A DNA stretch of 64,000 nucleotides, taken from assembly GCF_910589235.1 (NCBI RefSeq), contig NC_060966.1:62001-126000 (forward strand), written 5' to 3'. The position numbers and the translations under genes are program-made. The stretch comes from Vespa crabro. Lineage: Eukaryota > Arthropoda > Insecta > Hymenoptera > Vespidae. The notes below the pieces were generated by a model. The model searched no databases. It saw only the letters and a program-made list of their open reading frames with translations, and was not told the DNA's origin. The stretch's first letter is position 1. Each line of letters opens with the position of its first letter. Below are positions 25,923 to 39,563 of the stretch, piece by piece.

Positions 25923-27287
25923 AACATCTATTTTATATTGGAATCAAAGTTTTTAACATACTTTCATATCGTATATGCGATTTTTCGCTCATATACGCGT
26001 ATCGTCGAAAAACGAAAACTTGAAATCTCGTTCAATTTCAATGATATTATATTCTATCGATACAGAATAAAGAATATAACAAGAATATAACGTTTTTACT
26101 ATGTTTAAATACGCGTTTTCATATGATAATTGCCGAAAAACGTAATCGACATACGCGAATTTCGGTATATGCGAAGATAAAATCGTGAAATCTTTAATAA
26201 TACTTGTGCCACAGTTAGAAAAATGTTACCAATCGATTCAGAACATTGCATTTCATAAGATCAAACATCTATTTTATATTGGAATCAAAGTTTTTAACAT
26301 TCTTTCATATCGTATACACGATTTTTCGCTCATATACGCGTATCGTCGAAAAACGAAAACTTGAAATCTCGTTCAATTTCAATGATTTTATATTCTATCG
26401 ATGCAGAATAAAGAATATAACAAGAATATAACGTTTTTACTATGTTTAAATACGCGTTTTCATATGATAATTGTCGAAAAACGTAATCGACATACGCGAA
26501 TTTCGGTATATGCGAAGATAAAATCGTGAAATCTTTAATAATACTTGTGCCACAGTTAGAAAAATGTTACCAATCGATTCAGAACATTGCATTTCATAAG
26601 ATCAAACATCTATTTTATATTGGAATCAAAGTTTTTAACATTCTTTCATATCGTATATACGATTTTTCGCTCATATACGCGTATCGTAGAAAAACGAAAA
26701 CTTGAAATCTCGTTCAATTTCAATGATTTTATATTCTATCGATGCAGAATAAAGAATATAACAAGAATATAACGTTTTTACTATGTTTAAATACGCGTTT
26801 TCATATGATAATTGTCGAAAAAACGTAATCGATATACGCGAATTTCGGTATATGCGAAGATAAAATCGTGAAATCTTTAATAATACTTGTGCCACAGTTA
26901 GAAAAATGTTACCAATCGATTCAGAACATTGCATTTCATAAGATCAAACATCTATTTTATATTGGAATCAAAGTTTTTAACATACTTTCATATCGTATAT
27001 GCGATTTTTCGCTCATATACGCGTATCGTCGAAAAACGAAAACTTGAAATCTCGTTCAATTTCAATGATTTTATATTCTATCGATGCAGAATAAAGAATA
27101 TAACAAGAATATAACGTTTTTACTATGTTTAAATACGCGTTTTCATATGATAATTGTCGAAAAACGTAATCGACATACGCGAATTTCGGTATATGCGAAG
27201 ATAAAATCGTGAAATCTTTAATAATACTTGTGCCACAGTTAGAAAAATGTTACCAATCGATTCAGAACATTGCATTTCATAAGATCA
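25582..27287 (+). repeat. Three-monomer period: M76-M77 repeated as M79-M80
   Basis: M76 and M79 both carry cgtagaaaaacg and gatatacg, and each is followed by a catactttc/tatgcga monomer (M77, M80). M79 (26605-26946) is 342 bp through an extra A near 26821 in the second GTCGAAAAACG tract. M77 also has gatattat, cgatacag and attgccg, while M80 has consensus bases at those sites. M78 has cgtatacacg near 26310. Confidence 0.75.
26605..26946 (+). repeat. 342-bp variant monomer M79 (A5 to A6 tract)
   Basis: One A is gained in the p210-220 motif (gtcgaaaaaacg near 26821). This is homopolymer slippage or a sequencing error. It lengthens a minus-strand open frame to 87 codons with an ATG start, but that frame is only the repeat read in reverse. 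Confidence 0.85.
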
Positions 27288-28651
27288 AACATCTATTTTA
27301 TATTGGAATCAAAGTTTTTAACATTCTTTCATATCGTATATACGATTTTTCGCTCATATACGCGTATCGTCGAAAAACGAAAACTTGAAATCTCGTTCAA
27401 TTTCAATGATTTTATATTCTATCGATGCAGAATAAAGAATATAACAAGAATATAACGTTTTTACTATGTTTAAATACGCGTTTTCATATGATAATTGTCG
27501 AAAAACGTAATCGACATACGCGAATTTCGGTATATGCGAAGATAAAATCGTGAAATCTTTAATAATACTTGTGCCACAGTTAGAAAAATGTTACCAATCG
27601 ATTCAGAACATTGCATTTCATAAGATCAAACATCTATTTTATATTGGAATCAAAGTTTTTAACATACTTTCATATCGTATATGCGATTTTTCGCTCATAT
27701 ACGCGTATCGTCGAAAAACGAAAACTTGAAATCTCGTTCAATTTCAATGATTTTATATTCTATCGATGCAGAATAAAGAATATAACAAGAATATAACGTT
27801 TTTACTATGTTTAAATACGCGTTTTCATATGATAATTGCCGAAAAACATAATCGACATACGCGAATTTCGGTATATGCGAAGATAAAATCGTGAAATCTT
27901 TAATAATACTTGTGCCACAGTTAGAAAAATGTTACCAATCGATTCAGAACATTGCATTTCATAAGATCAAACATCTATTTTATATTGGAATCAAAGTTTT
28001 TAACATTCTTTCATATCGTATATACGATTTTTCGCTCATATACGCGTATCGTCGAAAAACGAAAACTTGAAATCTCGTTCAATTTCAATGATTTTATATT
28101 CTATCGATGCAGAATAAAGAATATAACAAGAATATAACGTTTTTACTATGTTTAAATACGCGTTTTCATATGATAATTGTCGAAAAACGTAATCGACATA
28201 CGCGAATTTCGGTATATGCGAAGATAAAATCGTGAAATCTTTAATAATACTTGTGCCACAGTTAGAAAAATGTTACCAATCGATTCAGAACATTGCATTT
28301 CATAAGATCAAACATCTATTTTATATTGGAATCAAAGTTTTTAACATACTTTCATATCGTATATGCGATTTTTCGCTCATATACGCGTATCGTCGAAAAA
28401 CGAAAACTTGAAATCTCGTTCAATTTCAATGGTTTTATATTCTATCGATGCAGAATAAAGAATATAACAAGAATATAACGTTTTTACTATGTTTAAATAC
28501 GCGTTTTCATATGATAATTGCCGAAAAACTTAATCGACATACGCGAATTTCGGTATATGCGAAGATAAAATCGTGAAATCTTTAATAATACTTGTGCCAC
28601 AGTTAGAAAAATGTTACCAATCGATTCAGAACATTGCATTTCATAAGATCA
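26947..28651 (+). repeat. Alternating dimer stretch M80-M84 (catactttc type every second monomer)
   Basis: M80 (26947), M82 (27629) and M84 (28311) carry catactttc with tatgcga, each 682 bp apart, while M81 and M83 are consensus. M82 and M84 also have attgccg; M82 has aaacataatc, M84 aaacttaatc and aatggtttt. The alternation indicates a two-monomer unit here; the extra differences show it is not freshly copied. Confidence 0.75.
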
Positions 28652-31600
28652 AACATCTATTTTATATTGGAATCAAAGTTTTTAACATTCTTTCATATCG
28701 TATATACGATTTTTCGCTCATATACGCGTATCGTCGAAAAACGAAAACTTGAAATCTCGTTCAATTTCAATGATTTTATATTCTATCGATGCAGAATAAA
28801 GAATATAACAAGAATATAACGTTTTTACTATGTTTAAATACGCGTTTTCATATGATAATTGTCGAAAAACGTAATCGACATACGCGAATTTCGGTATATG
28901 CGAAGATAAAATCGTGAAATCTTTAATAATACTTGTGCCACAGTTAGAAAAATGTTACCAATCGATTCAGAACATTGCATTTCATAAGATCAAACATCTA
29001 TTTTATATTGGAATCAAAGTTTTTAACATTCTTTCATATCGTATATACGATTTTTCGCTCATATACGCGTATCGTCGAAAAACGAAAACTTGAAATCTCG
29101 TTCAATTTCAATGATTTTATATTCTATCGATGCAGAATAAAGAATATAACAAGAATATAACGTTTTTACTATGTTTAAATACGCGTTTTCATATGATAAT
29201 TGTCGAAAAACGTAATCGACATACGCGAATTTCGGTATATTCGAAGATAAAATCGTGAAATCTTTAATAATACTTGTGCCACAGTTAGAAAAATGTTACC
29301 AATCGATTCAGAACATTGCATTTCATAAGATCAAACATCTATTTTATATTGGAATCAAAGTTTTTAACATTCTTTCATATCGTATATACGATTTGTCGCT
29401 CATATACGCGTATCGTCGAAAAACGAAAACTTGAAATCTCGTTCAATTTCAATGATTTTATATTCTATCGATGCAGAATAAAGAATATAACAAGAATATA
29501 ACGTTTTTACTATGTTTAAATACGCGTTTTCATATGATAATTGTCGAAAAACGTAATCGACATACGCGAATTTCGGTATATGCGAAGATAAAATCGTGAA
29601 ATCTTTAGTAATACTTGTGCCACAGTTAGAAAAATGTTACCAATCGATTCAGAACATTGCATTTCATAAGATCAAACATCTATTTTATATTGGAATCAAA
29701 GTTTTTAACATACTTTCATATCTTATATGCGATTTTTCGCTCATATACGCGTATCGTCGAAAAACGAAAACTTGAAATCTCGTTCAATTTCAATGATATT
29801 ATATTCTATCGATGCAGAATAAAGAATATAACAAGAATATAACGTTTTTACTATGTTTAAATACGCGTTTTCATATGATAATTGCCGAAAAACGTAATCG
29901 ACATACGCGAATTTCGGTATATGCGAAGATAAAATCGTGAAATCTTTAATAATACTTGTGCCACAGTTAGAAAAATGTTACCAATCGATTCAGAACATTG
30001 CATTTCATAAGATCAAACATCTATTTTATATTGGAATCAAAGTTTTTAACATTCTTTCATATCGTATATACGATTTTTCGCTCATATACGCGTATCGTCG
30101 AAAAACGAAAACTTGAAATCTCGTTCAATTTCAATGATTTTATATTCTATCGATGCAGAATAAAGAATATAACAAGAATATAACGTTTTTACTATGTTTA
30201 AATACGCGTTTTCATATGATAATTGTCGAAAAACGTAATCGACATACGCGAATTTCGGTATATGCGAAGATAAAATCGTGAAATCTTTAATAATACTTGT
30301 GCCACAGTTAGAAAAATGTTACCAATCGATTCAGAACATTGCATTTCATAAGATCAAACATCTATTTTATATTGGAATCAAAGTTTTTAACATTCTTTCA
30401 TATCGTATATGCGATTTTTCGCTCATATACGCGTATCGTCGAAAAACGAAAACTTGAAATCTCGTTCAATTTCAATGATTTTATATTCTATCGATGCAGA
30501 ATAAAGAATATAACAAGAATATAACGTTGTTACTATGTTTAAATACGCGTTTTCATATGATAATTGTCGAAAAACGTAATCGACATACGCGAATTTCGGT
30601 ATATGCGAAGATAAAATCGTGAAATCTTTAATAATACTTGTGCCACAGTTAGAAAAATGTTACCAATCGATTCAGAACATTGCATTTCATAAGATCAAAC
30701 ATCTATTTTATATTGGAATCAAAGTTTTTAACATTCTTTCATATCGTATATACGATTTTTCGCTCATATACGCGTATCGTCGAAAAACGAAAACTTGAAA
30801 TCTCGTTCAATTTCAATGATTTTATATTCTATCGATGCAGAATAAAGAATATAACAAGAATATAACGTTTTTACTATGTTTAAATACGCGTTTTCATATG
30901 ATAATTGTCGAAAAACGTAATCGACATACGCGAATTTCGGTATATGCGAAGATAAAATCGTGAAATCTTTAATAATACTTGTGCCACAGTTAGAAAAATG
31001 TTACCAATCGATTCAGAACATTGCATTTCATAAGATCAAACATCTATTTTATATTGGAATCAAAGTTTTTAACATTCTTTCATATCGTATATACGATTTT
31101 TCGCTCATATACGCGTATCGTCGAAAAACGAAAACTTGAAATCTCGTTCAATTTCAATGATTTTATATTCTATCGATGCAGAATAAAGAATATAACAAGA
31201 ATATAACGTTTTTACTATGTTTAAATACGCGTTTTCATATGATAATTGTCGAAAAACGTAATCGACATACGCGAATTTCGGTATATGCGAAGATAAAATC
31301 GTGAAATCTTTAATAATACTTGTGCCACAGTTAGAAAAATGTTACCAATCGATTCAGAACATTGCATTTCATAAGATCAAACATCTATTTTATATTGGAA
31401 TCAAAGTTTTTAACATACTTTCATATCGTATATGCGATTTTTCGCTCATATACGCGTATCGTCGAAAAACGAAAACTTGAAATCTCGTTCAATTTCAATG
31501 ATTTTATATTCTATCGATGCAGAATAAAGAATATAACAAGAATATAACGTTTTTACTATGTTTAAATACGCGTTTTCATATGATAATTGCCGAAAAACAT

Positions 31601-32061
31601 AATCGACATACGCGAATTTCGGTATATGCGAAGATAAAATCGTGAAATCTTTAATAATACTTGTGCCACAGTTAGAAAAATGTTACCAATCGATTCAGAA
31701 CGTTGCATTTCATAAGATCAAACATCTATTTTATATTGGAATCAAAGTTTTTAACATTCTTTCATATCGTATATACGATTTTTCGCTCATATACGCGTAT
31801 CGTCGAAAAACGAAAACTTGAAATCTCGTTCAATTTCAATGATTTTATATTCTATCGATGCAGAATAAAGAATATAACAAGAATATAACGTTTTTACTAT
31901 GTTTAAATACGCGTTTTCATATGATAATTGTCGAAAAACGTAATCGACATACGCGAATTTCGGTATATGCGAAGACAAAATCGTGAAATCTTTAATAATA
32001 CTTGTGCCACAGTTAGAAAAATGTTACCAATCGATTCAGAACATTGCATTTCATAAGATCA
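28652..32061 (+). repeat. Mixed monomers M85-M94
   Basis: M85, M89, M91 and M92 are plain. M86 has tattcgaag near 29240. M87 has gatttgtcg and tttagtaat. M88 has catactttc, tcttatatgcg, gatattat and attgccg, a relative of M77 eleven monomers upstream. M90 has tatgcga with gttgtt. M93 has the full catactttc/tatgcga/attgccg/aaacataatc haplotype, eleven monomers after M82. The tail of M93 has aacgttgca near 31701 and M94 has gaagacaaaa near 31975. M87-M88 recur as M100-M101 (thirteen monomers on) and M111-M112. Confidence 0.7.
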
Positions 32062-35000
32062 AACATCTATTTTATATTGGAATCAAAGTTTTTAACATTC
32101 TTTCATATCGTATATACGATTTTTCGCTCATATACGCGTATCGTCGAAAAACGAAAACTTGAAATCTCGTTCAATTTCAATGATTTTATATTCTATCGAT
32201 GCAGAATAAAGAATATAACAAGAATATAACGTTTTTACTATGTTTAAATACGCGTTTTCATATGATAATTGTCGAAAAACGTAATCGACATACGCGAATT
32301 TCGGTATATGCGAAGATAAAATCGTGAAATCTTTAATAATACTTGTGCCACAGTTAGAAAAATGTTACCAATCGATTCAGAACATTGCATTTCATAAGAT
32401 CAAACATCTATTTTATATTGGAATCAAAGTTTTTAACATTCTTTCATATCGTATATACGATTTTTCGCTCATATACGCGTATCGTCGAAAAACGAAAACT
32501 TGAAATCTCGTTCAATTTCAATGATTTTATATTCTATCGATGCATAATAAAGAATATAACAAGAATATAATGTTTTTACTATGTTTAAATACGCGTTTTC
32601 ATATGATAATTGTCGAAAAACGTAATCGACATACGCGAATTTCGGTATATGCGAAGATAAAATCGTGAAATCTTTAATAATACTTGTGCCACAGTTAGAA
32701 AAATGTTACCAATCGATTCAGAACATTGCATTTCATAAGATCAAACATCTATTTTATATTGGAATCAAAGTTTTTAACATACTTTCATATCGTATATGCG
32801 ATTTTTCGCTCATATACGCGTATCGTCGAAAAACGAAAACTTGAAATCTCGTTCAATTTCAATGATTTTATATTCTATCGATGCAGAATAAAGAATATAA
32901 CAAGAATATAACGTTTTTACTATGTTTAAATACGCGTTTTCATATGATAATTGCCGAAAAACATAATCGACATACGCGAATTTCGGTATATGCGAAGATA
33001 AAATCGTGAAATCTTTAATAATACTTGTGCCACAGTTAGAAAAATGTTACCAATCGATTCAGAACATTGCATTTCATAAGATCAAACATCTATTTTATAT
33101 TGGAATCAAAGTTTTTAACATTCTTTCATATCGTATATACGATTTTTCGCTCATATACGCGTATCGTCGAAAAACGAAAACTTGAAATCTCGTTCAATTT
33201 CAATGATTTTATATTCTATCGATGCAGAATAAAGAATATAACAAGAATATAACGTTTTTACTATGTTTAAATACGCGTTTTCATATGATAATTGTCGAAA
33301 AACGTAATCGACATACGCGAATTTCGGTATATGCGAAGATAAAATCGTGAAATCTTTAATAATACTTGTGCCACAGTTAGAAAAATGTTACCAATCGATT
33401 CAGAACATTGCATTTCATAAGATCAAACATCTATTTTATATTGGAATCAAAGTTTTTAACATTCTTTCATATCGTATATACGATTTTTCGCTCATATACG
33501 CGTATCGTCGACAAACGAAAACTTGAAATCTCGTTCAATTTCAATGATTTTATATTCTATCGATGCAGAATAAAGAATATAACAAGAATATAACGTTTTT
33601 ACTATGTTTAAATACGCGTTTTCATATGATAATTGTCGAAAAACGTAATCGACATACGCGAATTTCGGTATATGCGAAGATAAAATCGTGAAATCTTTAA
33701 TAATACTTGTGCCACAGTTAGAAAAATGTTACCAATCGATTCAGAACATTGCATTTCATAAGATCAAACATCTATTTTATATTGGAATCAAAGTTTTTAA
33801 CATTCTTTCATATCGTATATACGATTTTTCGCTCATATACGCGTATCGTCGAAAAACGAAAACTTGAAATCTCGTTCAATTTCAATGATTTTATATTCTA
33901 TCGATGCAGAATAAAGAATATAACAAGAATATAACGTTTTTACTATGTTTAAATACGCGTTTTCATATGATAATTGTCGAAAAACGTAATCGACATACGC
34001 GAATTTCGGTATATGCGAAGATAAAATCGTGAAATCTTTAGTAATACTTGTGCCACAGTTAGAAAAATGTTACCAATCGATTCAGAACATTGCATTTCAT
34101 AAGATCAAACATCTATTTTATATTGGAATCAAAGTTTTTAACATACTTTCATATCGTATATGCGATTTTTCGCTCATATACGCGTATCGTCGAAAAACGA
34201 AAACTTGAAATCTCGTTCAATTTCAATGATATTATATTCTATCGATACAGAATAAAGAATATAACAAGAATATAACGTTTTTACTATGTTTAAATACGCG
34301 TTTTCATATGATAATTGCCGAAAAACGTAATCGACATACGCGAATTTCGGTATATGCGAAGATAAAATCGTGAAATCTTTAATAATACTTGTGCCACAGT
34401 TAGAAAAATGTTACCAATCGATTCAGAACATTGCATTTCATAAGATCAAACATCTATTTTATATTGGAATCAAAGTTTTTAACATTCTTTCATATCGTAT
34501 ATACGATTTTTCGCTCATATACGCGTATCGTCGAAAAACGAAAACTTGAAATCTCGTTCAATTTCAATGATTTTATATTCTATCGATGCAGAATAAAGAA
34601 TATAACAAGAATATAACGTTTTTACTATGTTTAAATACGCGTTTTCATATGATAATTGTCGAAAAACGTAATCGACATACGCGAATTTCGGTATATGCGA
34701 AGATAAAATCGTGAAATCTTTAATAATACTTGTGCCACAGTTAGAAAAATGTTACCAATCGATTCAGAACATTGCATTTCATAAGATCAAACATCTATTT
34801 TATATTGGAATCAAAGTTTTTAACATTCTTTCATATCGTATATGCGATTTTTCGCTCATATACGCGTATCGTCGAAAAACGAAAACTTGAAATCTCGTTC
34901 AATTTCAATGATTTTATATTCTATCGATGCAGAATAAAGAATATAACAAGAATATAACGTTTTTACTATGTTTAAATACGCGTTTTCATATGATAATTGT

Positions 35001-35812
35001 CGAAAAACGTAATCGACATACGCGAATTTCGGTATATGCGAAGATAAAATCGTGAAATCTTTAATAATACTTGTGCCACAGTTAGAAAAATGTTACCAAT
35101 CGATTCAGAACATTGCATTTCATAAGATCAAACATCTATTTTATATTGGAATCAAAGTTTTTAACATTCTTTCATATCGTATATACGATTTTTCGCTCAT
35201 ATACGCGTATCGTCGAAAAACGAAAACTTGAAATCTCGTTCAATTTCAATGATTTTATATTCTATCGATGCAGAATAAAGAATATAACAAGAATATAACG
35301 TTTTTACTATGTTTAAATACGCGTTTTCATATGATAATTGTCGAAAAACGTAATCGACATACGCGAATTTCGGTATATGCGAAGATAAAATCGTGAAATC
35401 TTTAATAATACTTGTGCCACAGTTAGAAAAATGTTACCAATCGATTCAGAACATTGCATTTCATAAGATCAAACATCTATTTTATATTGGAATCAAAGTT
35501 TTTAACATTCTTTCATATCGTATATGCGATTTTTCGCTCATATACGCGTATCGTCGAAAAACGAAAACTTGAAATCTCGTTCAATTTCAATGATTTTATA
35601 TTCTATCGATGCAGAATAAAGAATATAACAAGAATATAACGTTTTTACTATGTTTAAATACGCGTTTTCATATGATAATTGTCGAAAAACGTAATCGACA
35701 TACGCGAATTTCGGTATATGCGAAGATAAAATCGTGAAATCTTTAATAATACTTGTGCCACAGTTAGAAAAATGTTACCAATCGATTCAGAACATTGCAT
35801 TTCATAAGATCA
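32062..35812 (+). repeat. 11-monomer higher-order unit, copy 1 (M95-M105, 3751 bp)
   Basis: Ordered markers: tgcataataa and ataatgttt (M96); catactttc/tatgcga/attgccg/aaacataatc (M97); gtcgacaaacg (M99, near 33510); tttagtaat in the tail of M100; catactttc, gatattat, cgatacag and attgccg (M101); tatgcga in M103 and M105. Every one recurs exactly 3751 bp downstream. The boundary can be placed anywhere within plain monomer M95, because M94 and M105 differ. Confidence 0.94.
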
Positions 35813-38800
35813 AACATCTATTTTATATTGGAATCAAAGTTTTTAACATTCTTTCATATCGTATATACGATTTTTCGCTCATATACGCGTATCGTCGAAA
35901 AACGAAAACTTGAAATCTCGTTCAATTTCAATGATTTTATATTCTATCGATGCAGAATAAAGAATATAACAAGAATATAACGTTTTTACTATGTTTAAAT
36001 ACGCGTTTTCATATGATAATTGTCGAAAAACGTAATCGACATACGCGAATTTCGGTATATGCGAAGATAAAATCGTGAAATCTTTAATAATACTTGTGCC
36101 ACAGTTAGAAAAATGTTACCAATCGATTCAGAACATTGCATTTCATAAGATCAAACATCTATTTTATATTGGAATCAAAGTTTTTAACATTCTTTCATAT
36201 CGTATATACGATTTTTCGCTCATATACGCGTATCGTCGAAAAACGAAAACTTGAAATCTCGTTCAATTTCAATGATTTTATATTCTATCGATGCATAATA
36301 AAGAATATAACAAGAATATAATGTTTTTACTATGTTTAAATACGCGTTTTCATATGATAATTGTCGAAAAACGTAATCGACATACGCGAATTTCGGTATA
36401 TGCGAAGATAAAATCGTGAAATCTTTAATAATACTTGTGCCACAGTTAGAAAAATGTTACCAATCGATTCAGAACATTGCATTTCATAAGATCAAACATC
36501 TATTTTATATTGGAATCAAAGTTTTTAACATACTTTCATTTCGAATATGCGATTTTTCGCTCATATACGCGTATCGTCGAAAAACGAAAACTTGAAATCT
36601 CGTTCAATTTCAATGATTTTATATTCTATCGATGCAGAATAAAGAATATAACAAGAATATAACGTTTTTACTATGTTTAAATACGCGTTTTCATATGATA
36701 ATTGCCGAAAAACATAATCGACATACGCGAATTTCGGTATATGCGAAGATAAAATCGTGAAATCTTTAATAATACTTGTGCCACAGTTAGAAAAATGTTA
36801 CCAATCGATTCAGAACATTGCATTTCATAAGATCAAACATCTATTTTATATTGGAATCAAAGTTTTTAACATTCTTTCATATCGTATATACGATTTTTCG
36901 CTCATATACGCGTATCGTCGAAAAACGAAAACTTGAAATCTCGTTCAATTTCAATGATTTTATATTCTATCGATGCAGAATAAAGAATATAACAAGAATA
37001 TAACGTTTTTACTATGTTTAAATACGCGTTTTCATATGATAATTGTCGAAAAACGTAATCGACATACGCGAATTTCGGTATATGCGAAGATAAAATCGTG
37101 AAATCTTTAATAATACTTGTGCCACAGTTAGAAAAATGTTACCAATCGATTCAGAACATTGCATTTCATAAGATCAAACATCTATTTTATATTGGAATCA
37201 AAGTTTTTAACATTCTTTCATATCGTATATACGATTTTTCGCTCATATACGCGTATCGTCGACAAACGAAAACTTGAAATCTCGTTCAATTTCAATGATT
37301 TTATATTCTATCGATGCAGAATAAAGAATATAACAAGAATATAACGTTTTTACTATGTTTAAATACGCGTTTTCATATGATAATTGTCGAAAAACGTAAT
37401 CGACATACGCGAATTTCGGTATATGCGAAGATAAAATCGTGAAATCTTTAATAATACTTGTGCCACAGTTAGAAAAATGTTACCAATCGATTCAGAACAT
37501 TGCATTTCATAAGATCAAACATCTATTTTATATTGGAATCAAAGTTTTTAACATTCTTTCATATCGTATATACGATTTTTCGCTCATATACGCGTATCGT
37601 CGAAAAACGAAAACTTGAAATCTCGTTCAATTTCAATGATTTTATATTCTATCGATGCAGAATAAAGAATATAACAAGAATATAACGTTTTTACTATGTT
37701 TAAATACGCGTTTTCATATGATAATTGTCGAAAAACGTAATCGACATACGCGAATTTCGGTATATGCGAAGATAAAATCGTGAAATCTTTAGTAATACTT
37801 GTGCCACAGTTAGAAAAATGTTACCAATCGATTCAGAACATTGCATTTCATAAGATCAAACATCTATTTTATATTGGAATCAAAGTTTTTAACATACTTT
37901 CATATCGTATATGCGATTTTTCGCTCATATACGCGTATCGTCGAAAAACGAAAACTTGAAATCTCGTTCAATTTCAATGATATTATATTCTATCGATACA
38001 GAATAAAGAATATAACAAGAATATAACGTTTTTACTATGTTTAAATACGCGTTTTCATATGATAATTGCCGAAAAACGTAATCGACATACGCGAATTTCG
38101 GTATATGCGAAGATAAAATCGTGAAATCTTTAATAATACTTGTGCCACAGTTAGAAAAATGTTACCAATCGATTCAGAACATTGCATTTCATAAGATCAA
38201 ACATCTATTTTATATTGGAATCAAAGTTTTTAACATTCTTTCATATCGTATATACGATTTTTCGCTCATATACGCGTATCGTCGAAAAACGAAAACTTGA
38301 AATCTCGTTCAATTTCAATGATTTTATATTCTATCGATGCAGAATAAAGAATATAACAAGAATATAACGTTTTTACTATGTTTAAATACGCGTTTTCATA
38401 TGATAATTGTCGAAAAACGTAATCGACATACGCGAATTTCGGTATATGCGAAGATAAAATCGTGAAATCTTTAATAATACTTGTGCCACAGTTAGAAAAA
38501 TGTTACCAATCGATTCAGAACATTGCATTTCATAAGATCAAACATCTATTTTATATTGGAATCAAAGTTTTTAACATTCTTTCATATCGTATATGCGATT
38601 TTTCGCTCATATACGCGTATCGTCGAAAAACGAAAACTTGAAATCTCGTTCAATTTCAATGATTTTATATTCTATCGATGCAGAATAAAGAATATAACAA
38701 GAATATAACGTTTTTACTATGTTTAAATACGCGTTTTCATATGATAATTGTCGAAAAACGTAATCGACATACGCGAATTTCGGTATATGCGAAGATAAAA

Positions 38801-39563
38801 TCGTGAAATCTTTAATAATACTTGTGCCACAGTTAGAAAAATGTTACCAATCGATTCAGAACATTGCATTTCATAAGATCAAACATCTATTTTATATTGG
38901 AATCAAAGTTTTTAACATTCTTTCATATCGTATATACGATTTTTCGCTCATATACGCGTATCGTCGAAAAACGAAAACTTGAAATCTCGTTCAATTTCAA
39001 TGATTTTATATTCTATCGATGCAGAATAAAGAATATAACAAGAATATAACGTTTTTACTATGTTTAAATACGCGTTTTCATATGATAATTGTCGAAAAAC
39101 GTAATCGACATACGCGAATTTCGGTATATGCGAAGATAAAATCGTGAAATCTTTAATAATACTTGTGCCACAGTTAGAAAAATGTTACCAATCGATTCAG
39201 AACATTGCATTTCATAAGATCAAACATCTATTTTATATTGGAATCAAAGTTTTTAACATTCTTTCATATCGTATATGCGATTTTTCGCTCATATACGCGT
39301 ATCGTCGAAAAACGAAAACTTGAAATCTCGTTCAATTTCAATGATTTTATATTCTATCGATGCAGAATAAAGAATATAACAAGAATATAACGTTTTTACT
39401 ATGTTTAAATACGCGTTTTCATATGATAATTGTCGAAAAACGTAATCGACATACGCGAATTTCGGTATATGCGAAGATAAAATCGTGAAATCTTTAATAA
39501 TACTTGTGCCACAGTTAGAAAAATGTTACCAATCGATTCAGAACATTGCATTTCATAAGATCA
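35813..39563 (+). repeat. 11-monomer higher-order unit, copy 2 (M106-M116, 3751 bp)
   Basis: It matches 32062-35812 marker for marker at +3751. The one clear difference I noticed is M108, which has catttcgaatatgcg near 36537 where M97 has catatcgtatatgcg, so at least two substitutions arose after duplication. This is the cleanest multi-kilobase tandem duplication in the window and the last place where tatgcga or catactttc monomers occur. Confidence 0.94.

Noticed and set aside
26671..26934. Minus-strand 87-codon open frame (similar at 61429-61716 and 14735-14968)
   Set aside because: It is the repeat read in reverse, lengthened by an extra A near 26821 (and by A-tract changes in M181); the one at 14735-14968 starts with TTG created by a private substitution.
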